64,000 nt of DNA from CAVQJU01 sp963754955 (GCA_963754955.1 CAVWHY010000006.1:186001-250000); one strand, 5' to 3'. Shown: positions 1 through 8,945, numbered from the stretch's first letter. The notes: generated from the sequence alone by a model not told the origin. Numbers and translations: made by a program.

Positions 1-7
1 TCGCGCA

Positions 8-79
8 TCACGAAGGCACGAAGATCACGAAGATACTTCTTTGAAAAAGAATTGCTTCGTGTTCTTCGAATCTTCGTGA
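8..79. repeat. ACGAAG-word inverted repeat, copy 1
   Basis: The left arm is three degenerate copies of CACGAAGAT and the right arm carries the complementary CTTCGTG words, separated by an A/T-richer centre. It lies just downstream of the sigma-factor stop. Similar copies occur at 21283, 48190 and 50193. I see no coding function. Confidence 0.7.
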
Positions 80-92
80 AATGCAGGCCACG

Positions 93-1362
93 CTATGTAC
101 TCAGCGACCGCAGCTCTGCCAGCCGCCGTTCGATGAAGCGCCGTTGGGGCGCCTGCGTCGTGAGCGCCAGCGCGCGCTCGTACGCGGCGATCGCGTCGGC
201 CGTGCGGCCCAGCCGCCGGCACAGATCGGCGCGGGCCGTGTGGGCGAGGTGGTAATCGGTGAGCTCCTGGCGCGTCAGAATCCGGTCGATGAGCGCAAGC
301 CCCGCCTGCGGCCCGTCCCGCATCGCGATGGCAACCGCGCGGTTGAGCTCGACCACCGGTGAGGGATCGATGCGGAACAGCACGTCGTAGACGCCCGCGA
401 TCTGTGCCCAGTCCGTGGCCGCGGTGTCGGCCGCCTGCGCGTGCACGGCGGCAATCACCGCCTGCAGTGTGTAGGGACCCGGCCGGCGGAAGGAGAGCGC
501 CCGTTCGACGAGCCCCAGGCCGACGTCTATCTGCTCGCGATCCCACAGCGCCCGATCCTGCGCGTCGAGCAGGACGATCTCGCCGTCCGGAGACGTCCGG
601 GCCGCGCGCCTCGCGTCGTGTAACAGCATCAGCGCCAGCAGGCCGATCGCCTCCGGCTCGGGCAGCAGGTCAACGAGCAGCCGACCAAGGCGGATGGCTT
701 CGCCGGACAGGTCGGGGCGCGTCAGCGCGTCGCCGCCTGACGCCGAGTAGCCCTCGTTGAAGACGAGATAGATGACGTGCAGCACGGCATCGAGACGATC
801 GGGCAGCTCGGCAAGCGACGGCACCTGGTAGGGAATGCGCGCGTCGCGGATCTTGCCCTTGGCGCGCACGATGCGCTGCGCGAGCGTCGGCGGCGAGGTC
901 AGGAACGCGCGGGCGATCTGCTCGGTTTCGAGGCCGCACACCTCGCGCAGCGTCAACGCGATGCGCGCGTCCGCGCTCAGCGCGGGATGGCAGCAGGTAA
1001 AAATCAGGCGGAGGCGGTCGTCTTCGACGCCGTCGTCCGCGTCGGCTGATTCGACGGCCGAGACGGCCTTCGAGCTGCTCCGCGACGCTGCTCAGCGCGG
1101 CATCGAACCTGGCGTTCCGCCGCAGCTTGTCGATTGCCTTGAATCGCCCGGTCGAGACCAGCCACGCGCGCGGGTTCTGCGGCACACCGTCGCGCGGCCA
1201 CGCGTCGAGCGCCGCCGTGAACGCGTCGTGCATCGCTTCCTCGGCCCGATCGAAATCGCCGAGCAGCCGAATCAGCGTGGCGAGCACGCGGCGCGAATCG
1301 GATCGGTAGATGGCACCGATCGTCTCGCGCGCGCGTGCTGCTTCGTCGTCTTCGCCGGTCAG
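93..1362 (-). CDS. ECF42-type RNA polymerase sigma factor (interrupted by an apparent +1 insertion)
   Basis: An extracytoplasmic-function sigma factor with a C-terminal DUF6596/TPR-like extension. Sigma region 2 is read in one frame (LLGDFDRAEEAMHDAF, then a WLV...KAIDKLRR stretch). Region 4 (LREVCGLETEQIARAF) and the long extension (AHTARADLCRRLGRTADA) are read in another. The switch fits one extra base near 1067. The gene follows a DGPF/YCII gene by about 30 bases, the hallmark arrangement of the ECF42 group, in which the sigma factor activates its DGPF neighbour. The start is uncertain: a CTG at 1362 has AGGAG 8 bases upstream and gives an N-terminus like the family's; GTG at 1287 is the next choice and would cut into region 2. 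Confidence 0.85.
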
Positions 1363-1394
1363 AGTGCGTTCTCCTTCTAGCCGAAGACCCCGAT

Positions 1395-1745
1395 CTAGCC
1401 GAACACCTCGATCGGTCTGACTTCGATGGACCCCGTCCTGGCCGCCGGGATCTTACCCGCGACCTGGATCGCGTCGTTCAGATCCTTGGCCTCGATGAGG
1501 TAGTAGCCGCCGAGCTGCTCCTTCGTTTCAGCGAATGGGCCGTCGGTCGTGGACAGCTTCCCCTGCCGGACGCGGACGGTCGTCGCCGTCGACACCGGCT
1601 TGAGGGCGTTCCCGCCGACGTACTGGCCGCTTTTCTTGATCGCCTCGGTGAAGGCGAAATACTCGCCCATCAGCGCTTCGCCCTGCTCACGCGTCATGGC
1701 GGCGGCCCCGCTCTGGTTGTCGTAGATCAGGCACAGATACTTCAT
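1395..1745 (-). CDS. YCII-related (DGPF) domain protein
   Basis: A 116-residue protein beginning MKYLCLIYDN, with the DGPF signature in TTDGPFAETKEQLGGYY around residues 70-86. This is the DGPF/YCII family, small cytoplasmic alpha/beta proteins of unknown biochemical role that are the usual partners and targets of ECF42 sigma factors. The start is the ATG at 1745 with AAGGAG 7 bases upstream; the frame stays open further upstream but without a better start. The sigma-factor gene follows about 30 bases after the stop, so the two are probably co-transcribed from the TGTCGA element upstream. Confidence 0.88.
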   Translation of the reverse strand: MKYLCLIYDNQSGAAAMTREQGEALMGEYFAFTEAIKKSGQYVGGNALKPVSTATTVRVRQGKLSTTDGPFAETKEQLGGYYLIEAKDLNDAIQVAGKIPAARTGSIEVRPIEVFG

Positions 1746-1793
1746 GGCTTTGCTCCTTAAGGAAGAAGTGTTGAACTCGGTCTTCAGCAGATA

Positions 1794-1819
1794 GTCGTTC
1801 GGGAGGCCGGAAATCGACA
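1794..1819 (-). promoter_or_regulatory. Candidate ECF42-type promoter (TGTCGA-N16-CGAC)
   Basis: On the minus strand TGTCGA (1819-1814) is followed after 16 bases by CGAC (1797-1794), about 50 bases before the DGPF gene start. A TGTCGA -35 element is what I recall for ECF42 promoters, so this would be the autoregulated promoter of the sigma/DGPF unit. It was assigned by eye only. Confidence 0.5.
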
Positions 1820-1834
1820 ACGCGCCAGACCGTG

Positions 1835-1888
1835 GTAGTGCGGGGCTTTAGCCCTGCCTCGTCCGGCAAGCCTGAAGGCCTGCACTAC
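1835..1888. repeat. GTAG-headed hairpin pair (REP/BIME-like)
   Basis: GTAG-TGC opens the element and GCA-CTAC closes it. Between them are two hairpins, the first with loop TTTA and the second with loop TGAA in inverted orientation. The terminal CTAC contains the TAG stop codon (1885-1887) of the minus-strand hydrolase. Confidence 0.8.
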
Positions 1889-2853
1889 TTCTGGCTCAGT
1901 AGCTCGAGTAGGGCCCCCGAGACGGCTTCCGGCTTTTCCCGCGGCAGGAAGTGTCCCGCGCCGGGGATGACGCGTCTCGCGATCAGTCTGGTAAACACCG
2001 CGAGCTCGGCGGGGGACGCCTCAGGCGCAGGCCTCACGATATCGTCGGCGCCGTACAACACGATGGCCGGCACCTCGATCCGCGGCCGCGCGGCCAGCCG
2101 CCGTTCCATGGCCTCGAACCGCGGCTCGCCCGGTGCGTTCAGGTTGCGGTGACGGTAGGAGTGGATCACGCAATCGACGAAATCGGGGTTGTCGAAGGAT
2201 ACGGCGGTCCTGTCGTACGTCGCGTCGGAGAAGTGCCACGTCGGCGACCACGTCTGCCACAGCAGCTTGCACAGCGGCCGACGGTTCGCGGTCAGGCCGG
2301 CGCGCCCGCGCTCGGTGTTGAAGTACCACTGATACCACGACGCGGCTTCCGCCTGTGGGGCGGCGGGTCGCGGCGGGGAAAAGACGTCCTGGATGGTATA
2401 GCCGCCGGCGAGCACGACGCCGCGCACCCGGTTGGGGAAGATCGCGGCCGCAATGGCTGCCGCGCGGCCGCCCCAGTCGTATCCCGCGACCGCGAACCGG
2501 TCGAGGCCCAGTGCGTCGGCGAAATCGATCACGTCCTGTCCGATCGCCGCCTGCTCCGCCATGCGGGGCGCGGCGGCATCGCGAAATCGCGTCGCCCCGT
2601 ACCCGCGGAGGTATGGCACCAGGACACGATGTCCCGCCATCGCGAGCGGCGGCGCCACTCCATCCCAGGCTCGCACATCATCAGGAAACCCGTGCAGCAG
2701 GACGATGGGGAAGCCCGAAGGGCTGCCGGTTTCCTCGAAGCCGATATTCAACACCGGTGTTTGAATGGTCCGCTCCATCGGCACACCACCACGTTGCGCA
2801 AGGCCGCCCACCATGGCCATTCCGGAAGACTTGAGAAACGTTCGGCGATTCAT
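1885..2853 (-). CDS. Alpha/beta hydrolase, epoxide-hydrolase-like, Tat/Sec exported
   Basis: A 322-residue protein. The N-terminus (MNRRTFLKSSGMAMVGGLAQ) carries a twin-arginine signal. The oxyanion-hole motif HGFPDD is at about 54-59 and the nucleophile elbow GYDWGG at about 124-129, with Asp as nucleophile as in epoxide hydrolases and haloalkane dehalogenases. A YGADD acid and a GAGHFLP histidine lie near the C-terminus. The substrate cannot be told from sequence. The start is the ATG at 2853; longer frames run into the divergent cupin gene. The stop codon is supplied by the repeat at 1835-1888. Confidence 0.88.
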   Translation of the reverse strand: MNRRTFLKSSGMAMVGGLAQRGGVPMERTIQTPVLNIGFEETGSPSGFPIVLLHGFPDDVRAWDGVAPPLAMAGHRVLVPYLRGYGATRFRDAAAPRMAEQAAIGQDVIDFADALGLDRFAVAGYDWGGRAAAIAAAIFPNRVRGVVLAGGYTIQDVFSPPRPAAPQAEAASWYQWYFNTERGRAGLTANRRPLCKLLWQTWSPTWHFSDATYDRTAVSFDNPDFVDCVIHSYRHRNLNAPGEPRFEAMERRLAARPRIEVPAIVLYGADDIVRPAPEASPAELAVFTRLIARRVIPGAGHFLPREKPEAVSGALLELLSQK

Positions 2854-2875
2854 TTGCCGTGGCGATTCATTTGTC

Positions 2876-2898
2876 GTAGCGTCCGGCTCCAGCCGGAC
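2876..2898. repeat. Single GTAG-headed hairpin
   Basis: GTAG followed by a hairpin with arms GTCCGGC/GCCGGAC around a CTCCA-type loop. It sits between the divergent hydrolase and cupin genes. Confidence 0.6.
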
Positions 2899-2912
2899 GA
2901 GTTTAGCAGGTG

Positions 2913-2918
2913 TAGTAT
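2913..2918 (+). promoter_or_regulatory. -10 element TAGTAT, probable leaderless start
   Basis: TAGTAT ends exactly 7 bases before the cupin ATG at 2926, which places transcription initiation on or next to the start codon. There is no Shine-Dalgarno sequence. Confidence 0.5.
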
Positions 2919-2925
2919 CTGACCC

Positions 2926-3351
2926 ATGCAACGAATACTGGTCGCCTGCGCGCTCTTCGTGCTGCTTGCCGGATCGGCCGCCTGGATGAGCGCCCAGCAA
3001 CCCGCCGCCGACCCGGACGCGTCGCGGTTCACCGGGCAGACTGCGCCGCTCGACGCAGCGGGCGCCGTCGCGGGCCGCCGCCGCTTCGAACCCGGTGCGC
3101 GCACGGCGTGGCACAGCCATCCGCGGGGCCAGCTCCTGTTCGTCCAGGAGGGCCGGGCGCGTATTCAGAAGAAGGGACAGTCGCTCAGGGATTTCGGTCC
3201 CGGCGAAAGCGACTTCACGGGCCCCGATATTGTCCACTGGCACGGGGCCACGCCGACGAGCTCCCTCGTGCAGGTCGCGGTCGGTTTCGGCGGTGAGACG
3301 AAGTGGCTGGACAAGGTCACGGATGATGAATACGCCGGCCAATCGAGATAG
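2926..3351 (+). CDS. Exported cupin-domain protein
   Basis: A 141-residue protein with an N-terminal signal peptide (MQRILVACALFVLLAG). The single cupin fold shows the metal-ligand pattern AWHSHPRGQLLFVQEG in the first motif and DIVHWHGATP in the second, the usual two-His/Glu then His set for one metal ion. The substrate is unknown; relatives include small periplasmic cupins and quercetinase-like proteins. It overlaps the following phosphotriesterase-like gene by 29 bases, implying translational coupling. The start lies 7 bases after a TAGTAT element. Confidence 0.88.
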   Translation: MQRILVACALFVLLAGSAAWMSAQQPAADPDASRFTGQTAPLDAAGAVAGRRRFEPGARTAWHSHPRGQLLFVQEGRARIQKKGQSLRDFGPGESDFTGPDIVHWHGATPTSSLVQVAVGFGGETKWLDKVTDDEYAGQSR

Positions 3352-4393
3352 CCGCGGGCGCATCAGTCGCCGCGAGATGCTCGGTGTGCTCGCCGCCGGC
3401 GCGGGCGCCGGCTTTGGTTTCGCGCAGGCCCCGGGCAGCGGAGGGCCCGTGATCCGCACGGTACTGGGGGATGTCGCCCCAGCATCACTCGGCACGACGG
3501 CGACGCTGTTTCACGAACACTTGTCGTTCGAGTGGGCGAAGGTTCGAGGTCCGGGTGGTCGCGGCCCGCAGACAGGCCCCGAGAAAGACGTGGCTCTCGT
3601 TGCCGAGCAAATCAATGCAGCGGCCGCCGAGAACGTCGGCTGCATCGTCGACGCGGGCACGACCGACATCGGGCGCGACGTGGGGTTCTTGAAGGACGTC
3701 GCCAGCCGGACGCGCGTGCACATCGTCGCGTGCGGCGGCCTCTACATGCAGCGGACGTATCCGCCCGATCTGGCGGCGAAGTCAGAAGAGCAGATCGCCG
3801 ACGATCTTGTCCGCGACGCAGCGATGAACGGGTACGGCGCATTCGGCGAAATCGGCGAGACGTCCGATGCGCCGATGAGCGCCGACGAACGCAAGGTATT
3901 CCGTTCGGTCGGCCGGGCGCACCTTCGCACGAACCTTCCGATCTTCACGCACAACGCGTACGGCACCGGGCCGAACGTGCCGCGTGACGCCGGCCTGCAT
4001 CAGCTCGACGCGTTCGAGTCAGTGGGCGTCGGGGCCGGACGCGTCGCGATTGGCCACACGTGTTGTCTCGACGATCCGTCGGCGGGCGTGATCAAGGAGA
4101 TCGCGAAGCGCGGGGCGTTTGTCGGCTTCGATCGCGTGACAGCCGGCCTGGTTCCAGACGACAGGAAGGTGCAGATGCTGCTGGCCTTCCTCGACGCCGG
4201 GTATGCCGACAACCTGTTGCTGTCGGCCGACTACAACTTCACCGCGCGCAGCGCGGCTCGTCCGGGCTATGGCAGCGCGCTGACGGTGTTCGTGCCGAAG
4301 CTTCGCCAGGCAGGTGTCAGCGAGCAGGTGATTCGACGCGTGACGATCGACAACCCGCGACGCTTCCTCGGGTTCGTGCCCACATCGCGCTGA
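3323..4393 (+). CDS. Phosphotriesterase-family metal-dependent hydrolase
   Basis: About 356 residues with a Tat-like leader (ISRREMLGVLAAGAGAG). Metal-binding residues of the binuclear PTE family can be read in order: HxH in LFHEHLSF, the bridging region GAFGEIGE, His in IFTHNAYG, His in AIGHTC, and the final Asp in LLSADYN. Family members are lactonases, esterases or phosphotriesterases; sequence alone does not choose between them. The start is the double ATG at 3323/3326, overlapping the cupin gene. It is probably the second gene of a two-gene exported unit. Confidence 0.9.
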   Translation: MMNTPANRDSRGRISRREMLGVLAAGAGAGFGFAQAPGSGGPVIRTVLGDVAPASLGTTATLFHEHLSFEWAKVRGPGGRGPQTGPEKDVALVAEQINAAAAENVGCIVDAGTTDIGRDVGFLKDVASRTRVHIVACGGLYMQRTYPPDLAAKSEEQIADDLVRDAAMNGYGAFGEIGETSDAPMSADERKVFRSVGRAHLRTNLPIFTHNAYGTGPNVPRDAGLHQLDAFESVGVGAGRVAIGHTCCLDDPSAGVIKEIAKRGAFVGFDRVTAGLVPDDRKVQMLLAFLDAGYADNLLLSADYNFTARSAARPGYGSALTVFVPKLRQAGVSEQVIRRVTIDNPRRFLGFVPTSR

Positions 4394-4400
4394 ATACTGT

Positions 4401-4543
4401 GGTCCTTGGGCCCTGGTGCTTGGGCCGTAGTCCGTCCTCAGTCCGTCTTGGAGACTCGACTCCCGTCCTCAGTCTGCCGTCGGCTGGACCGAGGACCAAG
4501 GACCACGGACGGACCAAGGCCCAGGAACCAGGAACCGAGGACT
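4401..4543. repeat. GGACCAAGG-word inverted repeat, copy 1
   Basis: The left arm is built of GGTCCTTGG-like words and the right arm of GGACCAAGGACC-like words, imperfectly complementary over about 45 bases each. It fills the gap between two convergent genes. A second copy lies at 6997-7129, also between convergent genes. Confidence 0.7.
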
Positions 4544-4546
4544 ATT

Positions 4547-5893
4547 TCAGTCGAACCGCGGCGCCGCGGTAATCCGCCGGACCGCGCGTTCAGCGTTCTT
4601 TGCGACCGTCGCGTCGTTGTCGCGTTCGAGTTCCTGCAGCGCCGGCAACGCGGTCTTGTCGCCCATCAGGCCCAGTACGTCCGCAAATTCGGCGCGGCCA
4701 AATGCGCTCTTCGGACGCGACGCGAACAGCGCCGGGCGGTCGGCGGGCTGCGTTTCCTGGAGGTACTCGCGCGCCAGGTCCTTGCTCGGCGTCTTCTCCA
4801 GAGCCCGAACCAGCTCGTCGAGATACTCCTTCCGTCCGAGGCGCAGCAGGCCGAAGGCTTGGGCGGTCTGCACGCGCGCGTTCTTCTCGGTCAGCCGATC
4901 CGCCGACATGAGCGTGAGGAGCGACGCATCGGCCAGACGCGCGAGTCCCTCGTTCGCATATGTCCGGATGGTGACGTCCTTGTCGGCCTTGTTGCCGAGG
5001 AAGACGGCCCGCGAGTCCGGCGCCCCGATATCCGCCAGTGCCGAGAGGGCCAGTGGCCGCGCTTTGTCGGCAGGCTTCGAGTCTTCGAAGACGCGCGTGA
5101 GGTCCGGCACCGCTTCACGGTATCTGAGCGCGCCGAGGGTGATGATGATCTCGTTACGGACCTTTTCCACGTTGAGATTGAGCCCCGGCAGCAGGCGATC
5201 GCCGACCGATGTGTCGCCGATCTTCTTCAGCGCGCGCACCGACTGGAATCGCACCTCCGGATCGCGGTCCTGGCCGAGGGCCTGCAGCAGCTCGGGAATC
5301 GCGGGAGACCCCCGGAGGATGCCCAATCCCTGGCTCGCCGCCCGCCGAATGCCGTCTTCGCTGTCGCTCATCCTCGCACGAAGCGCCGTGACGACCGATG
5401 CGTCGACGGGAACGTCAGGCTCGACCACCGTGTCGGCGTGCTCGTCAAGCCACGGGTTGATGAGGTTTCCGAACTTATTGAGCGCAGCAGTCGGGCCGGA
5501 CTCGCGCGGCAGGTGCAGGTTGACCAGCGCGTGAACGGAGCGGTCGCGGATGTCGGCTTCGCTGTCCGCGGAGAGCTGCACGAAACCAGGAAGCGTCTGG
5601 ATATCGTTCATCTCTTCGAGCGCGAGCTCGACCTGGCGGCGGACGCCGGCGTCGGGGTCCTCCGTCAACGGCAGCAGGGCAGGAATGGACGGCACGAACT
5701 TCGCCGTGCCGAGCAGGCGCGCGGCCTCTGTCCGCCGCCCCGCATCGGGGTTCTTCAGGTCGTAAATCAGGCTGTCCGTGGACACCTGGCGCACGGTCTG
5801 CGCGCTGGCGGAACTTACGCTCAATGCCGCGCAGAGCGCCAGTACAACAGGAAGAACAGCCGGCAGCCACCGGGCTTTTGCCTCAAAACGCAT
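4547..5893 (-). CDS. Exported HEAT-repeat protein
   Basis: A 448-residue protein with a signal peptide (VLPVVLALCAALSVSSASAQ) followed by about ten HEAT repeats covering the whole length, for example EAARLLGTAKFVPSIPALL and RRAASQGLGILRGSPAIPELL. It is likely a periplasmic or envelope-anchored scaffold that binds proteins; no catalytic motif is visible. The start at 5893 has GGAG 8 bases upstream. It is transcribed alone, convergent with the phosphotriesterase-like gene. The roughly 200 bp upstream (5894-6099) hold only the two divergent leader regions. Confidence 0.85.
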   Translation of the reverse strand: MRFEAKARWLPAVLPVVLALCAALSVSSASAQTVRQVSTDSLIYDLKNPDAGRRTEAARLLGTAKFVPSIPALLPLTEDPDAGVRRQVELALEEMNDIQTLPGFVQLSADSEADIRDRSVHALVNLHLPRESGPTAALNKFGNLINPWLDEHADTVVEPDVPVDASVVTALRARMSDSEDGIRRAASQGLGILRGSPAIPELLQALGQDRDPEVRFQSVRALKKIGDTSVGDRLLPGLNLNVEKVRNEIIITLGALRYREAVPDLTRVFEDSKPADKARPLALSALADIGAPDSRAVFLGNKADKDVTIRTYANEGLARLADASLLTLMSADRLTEKNARVQTAQAFGLLRLGRKEYLDELVRALEKTPSKDLAREYLQETQPADRPALFASRPKSAFGRAEFADVLGLMGDKTALPALQELERDNDATVAKNAERAVRRITAAPRFD

Positions 5894-6099
5894 AGTCTTC
5901 TCCTCGAGAAAGTCCGCGCGATCCCGGAGTACTTACTGTGCCACTGCCAGGCGCTGGATTCGCTTGGCGAGTGTTACGACGCCGTCCGGGTGGGTTTGGA
6001 CGGGCGCGCAACAGGGAGGAAAATCTGGGGAAGTGTACCACGGAGGGGCGCGTATCGCGTCAAGCCGGTCCATAATAAACGTCCCGTCAGGAGGACCTC

Positions 6100-6961
6100 A
6101 TGCGTTGTTCGCTCACCGTGGCCGTCGCGGCCCTCGTCTGCGCGCTGGGAGCGTCGGCCGCCGCGCAGCTCTCGAACAAGGAAGCTCCCGCGATCGTCGG
6201 CCATTTTCATCTCAACGTCACCAGCGTCGAGGCGCACAGGAAATTCTGGGTGGACACGCTCGGCGGCACGGCCGACGAGATCGACGGGCAGGACGCCATC
6301 CGGTTCCCCGACACCGTGCTGATTCTGCGGGTGCAGCCGCCGACCGGCCCAACCAGAGGCACGGCGTTCGATCACATCGGCTTCGCGGTGCCGGACGTTC
6401 CCGCGCTGACGACGAAAGTCGTGGCGAACGGCTATCAGCTGACGACCGGCCGCGAGCCCGTGCCTGGTCAGGCGGCCACAGCAGCGACGGGAACCGCCGC
6501 GCCTTACGGGAGGTTCTCGTATCTGCTCGGCCCGGACGGGGCGAAGGTCGAACTCGTCACCAACGAGGACAAGAGCGGGCCGCCCATCAAGTATCACCAC
6601 GTGCATTTCATCAACAAGCAGTACGTCGAGATGCAGCAATGGTACATGAAGGCGTTCGACGCCACGCTGCGGCCGGGCCAGACGGATTTCTTCATCGGCG
6701 CCGATCTGCCCGGCGTCGGCTACAGCCTGAACTTCTTCCGCTGGGAAGGCGATCAGATCGATCACGCACGTGCCCACGGCGGGCCGTGTCGTCGACCACG
6801 TCGGGTTCGAGGTGAAGAATCTCGAAGAGTTCTGCAGGAAGCTCGAAGCGAAGGGCATCAGGCTGACGAAACCGTACAGCAAGTCGGGCAGCATGGCGTC
6901 GGCGTTCATCACGGATCCGTGGGGCGTGTCGATCGAGTTGACCGAAGGCCTTCGTCGGTAG
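6100..6961 (+). CDS. Exported tandem VOC (glyoxalase-fold) protein, interrupted by a +1 insertion
   Basis: A signal peptide (CSLTVAVAALVCALGASAAA) precedes two VOC half-domains. The first begins GHFHLNVTSVEAHRKFW and includes FDHIGFAVPD; the second begins YHHVHFINKQYVEMQQWY and ends VVDHVGFEVKNLEEF. The second domain is completed only by changing frame at about 6767-6772, consistent with one or four extra bases (a CACG duplication is possible). VOC proteins bind a divalent metal and include glyoxalases, dioxygenases and resistance proteins. The start ATG at 6100 has AGGAGG upstream. Confidence 0.82.
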
Positions 6962-6963
6962 AA

Positions 6964-6986
6964 GTAGTGCAGGCCTTCAGGCCTGC
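6964..6986. repeat. Single GTAG-headed hairpin
   Basis: GTAG-T then GCAGGCC-TTCA-GGCCTGC, a perfect 7-bp stem with a TTCA loop, starting 3 bases after the VOC stop codon. Confidence 0.8.
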
Positions 6987-6996
6987 CGTCGCACTC

Positions 6997-7129
6997 GGTC
7001 CTTGGTTCCTCGTGCTTCGTCCGTCCGGAGTCCGAAGTCCACGTCGGTCCCGGACTTGTCCGCCGATGCGCGGCCTCCGGACCAGGGACCAAGAACGGAC
7101 CAAGAACTAAGGCCAAAGAACCAGGGACT
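6997..7129. repeat. GGACCAAGG-word inverted repeat, copy 2
   Basis: Same organisation as 4401-4543: GGTCCTTGG-type words on the left, GGACCAAG-type words on the right and a dissimilar centre. It fills the gap between the convergent VOC and rsmE genes. Confidence 0.7.
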
Positions 7130-7156
7130 TGCGTCTACGCCGATCTGAAAACGGCT

Positions 7157-7888
7157 CTAAAGGTCTGCGCCACGACTGTGCACGAGTGCCAGCAGCGCGA
7201 TGCACGCCGTGTCGGTGCGGAGCGTCCGCTGACCGATGCTGACGGGCGTGAACCCGCGCGCGGTGAGCATCGTCGTTTCGAACGCGTTCCAGCCGCCTTC
7301 GGGCCCGACAGCCAGCAGAACGCGCTCTCCCGGGCGCTCGCGCGCGACCTTCGTCGCGGACAGTGTTGCGGCGGGGTCGGCGACCAGACGCACTCCGCCC
7401 GGGAACAGGCGATCTAACTCGTCCTCGACCAGCACCTTGAACTGACGATGAATCGATACGCGCGGCAGGCGCGTGTCGCGTGCCTGCTGCAACCCCTCGA
7501 CGAGGAGCGGCCGGTAGCATTCGGGCGTGAGCACGTGCGTGTCGAAGTAGTTGCGCTCGACCCGCTCGGCGTTGGTCAGGATGATGTGGCCGACGCCCAT
7601 CGCGGCGATTTGCGCCCACAGGCGCCTCATCACCTTCGGCCGTGGAAGCGCCAGCAGCAGATCGACGCCCGGCACGGGCGGCGCGTCCGCGTCGAACGCG
7701 CAGCGCAGCGTGACCGTTTCGCCGGCGATCGATTCCACGGTGGCCGTGCCGCGCGGCCCATCGACGACTCCCACGCGGACCTGCTGGCCCCGCTCGACAT
7801 GCAGGACGCGAAGGAGGTGGCGGCCGCGGACCCCGTCGAGCGTCACCTCGTTCCGGGCCTCGCCGGGTTCGAGGAGCAGCAGGTTCAC
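7157..7888 (-). CDS. rsmE: 16S rRNA m3U1498 methyltransferase RsmE
   Basis: A 243-residue SPOUT-class methyltransferase that methylates N3 of U1498 in 16S rRNA. Visible signatures are the PUA-like N-terminus with GRHLLRVLHVERGQQV, then LALPRPKVMRRLWAQIAAMGVG, and the knotted SAM site LLAVGPEGGWNAFE followed by IGQRTLRTDTACIALLA. The start is GTG 7888, whose GTGA overlaps the stop of the upstream DUF4440 gene, so the two are translationally coupled. It is the last gene of a minus-strand NIPSNAP-DUF4440-rsmE operon. Confidence 0.93.
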   Translation of the reverse strand: MNLLLLEPGEARNEVTLDGVRGRHLLRVLHVERGQQVRVGVVDGPRGTATVESIAGETVTLRCAFDADAPPVPGVDLLLALPRPKVMRRLWAQIAAMGVGHIILTNAERVERNYFDTHVLTPECYRPLLVEGLQQARDTRLPRVSIHRQFKVLVEDELDRLFPGGVRLVADPAATLSATKVARERPGERVLLAVGPEGGWNAFETTMLTARGFTPVSIGQRTLRTDTACIALLALVHSRGADL

Positions 7889-8400
7889 GGCCGCGGCCTG
7901 GCCGAGGTCGGATCGACGCCTGCCGGCGAGACGGTGGGCCCGTGCACCGTTCGATGCGACAGGAATTTCCACTGCCCGTCGCGCCTGGCGTACACGCGCT
8001 CGAACCAGATGGAGTTGAGCTGCCCCGGGTTGCCGGAGCGATTGCCGGGCACGTACAGGCTGACGTAGCGGCCGTACGTGATGACGATGTCGCCGTGGAC
8101 TTCGGTCTTGACCGAATCGAGGTCGTGAACGAGGTATTCCTTCGCGGCGACCCGTTTGAGGAACGCGGCCTTGTCGTCTTCCATCAGCGCCTTGGCGCCC
8201 GTGGTCCAGCCGTCGCCGTGCACGAAGCGAAAATCGTCGGAGAGGACGCTGTCCACGAACGCCACGTCACCGCGAACGACGGCCGCCTCGATTTTCTGTT
8301 CGAGGGCGAGCACCTCCGCCGCCGCCCGATTCACCGCGTCGGCAGGCGGTTGCGGCGCAACGGCCAGACCGGCGAGCAACGCAGCAAGGAGCCATGGCAT
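7885..8400 (-). CDS. Exported DUF4440/SnoaL-like protein
   Basis: A 171-residue protein with a short signal peptide (MPWLLAALLAGLAVAP) and an NTF2-like fold of the DUF4440 type: LEQKIEAAVVRGDVAFVDSV, then FRFVHGDGWTTGAKA and the C-terminal WFERVYARRDGQWKFLSHR. Family members are small ligand-binding or ketosteroid-isomerase-like proteins of mostly unknown role. Its stop overlaps the rsmE start (GTGA) and it follows the NIPSNAP gene by 18 bases. Confidence 0.85.
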   Translation of the reverse strand: MPWLLAALLAGLAVAPQPPADAVNRAAAEVLALEQKIEAAVVRGDVAFVDSVLSDDFRFVHGDGWTTGAKALMEDDKAAFLKRVAAKEYLVHDLDSVKTEVHGDIVITYGRYVSLYVPGNRSGNPGQLNSIWFERVYARRDGQWKFLSHRTVHGPTVSPAGVDPTSARPRP

Positions 8401-8418
8401 GGCGATCGTGCTCCGGTC

Positions 8419-8871
8419 TTACGGCTTGATCGCGATCGCCGTCTGTGGTCCGCTCGGCACCATGTCGATGTTGTGCGCCTTGACGATCAGGCGGTTCACG
8501 GGATCGCGCTCCTGCTTGAGCACCACTTCCGCGAACTCGGGATCGTCGCGCGCGGCTTTGAGGCGCTTGTCACGTTCCTCTTTCGACGGGTAGCCGCGGA
8601 TGTAGATGAACGTGTCCTCGGCGTCGATGCCCAGTTCCTTGTCGGTTTCCTGCGGAATCCAGTAGCCGACGTTCGTGATGTTGTATCGCGCGTAGATGGA
8701 CGCCGTCCGGCTGGCGAACCGCGCCGCGAGGGCGTCACGTTTGCCGGGCTGGGCCTTATAGATGCGCAGTTCGTAAAACCCGGGCGCCCGCTGCTGCTGT
8801 GCCTGTCCCCACGCGACACCGCCGACGCCGATCGACAATCCGAGGATGGCGGCCAGTTTCCACTTCAGCAT
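8419..8871 (-). CDS. Exported NIPSNAP-domain protein
   Basis: A 150-residue protein with a signal peptide (MLKWKLAAILGLSIGVGGVA) and a NIPSNAP domain recognisable from FYELRIYKAQPGKRDAL and the repeated WIPQETDKELG-type ferredoxin-like strand pattern. The function of bacterial NIPSNAP proteins is not established. The ATG at 8871 is preceded by GGAGGAG. First gene of the operon ending with rsmE. Confidence 0.87.
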   Translation of the reverse strand: MLKWKLAAILGLSIGVGGVAWGQAQQQRAPGFYELRIYKAQPGKRDALAARFASRTASIYARYNITNVGYWIPQETDKELGIDAEDTFIYIRGYPSKEERDKRLKAARDDPEFAEVVLKQERDPVNRLIVKAHNIDMVPSGPQTAIAIKP

Positions 8872-8932
8872 ATGAGCTCCTCCGGCCGGGCTACTGTAAC
8901 GTTTTCGAGGAAGGATTGCGATACGCGATCGC

Positions 8933-8938
8933 TATAAT
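8933..8938 (+). promoter_or_regulatory. Perfect -10 element TATAAT, 7 bases before a TTG start
   Basis: A consensus TATAAT at 8933-8938 is followed by exactly 7 bases and then TTG 8946, in frame with the oxidoreductase. This predicts leaderless transcription starting on the start codon. Confidence 0.55.
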
Positions 8939-8945
8939 TGCCCGG

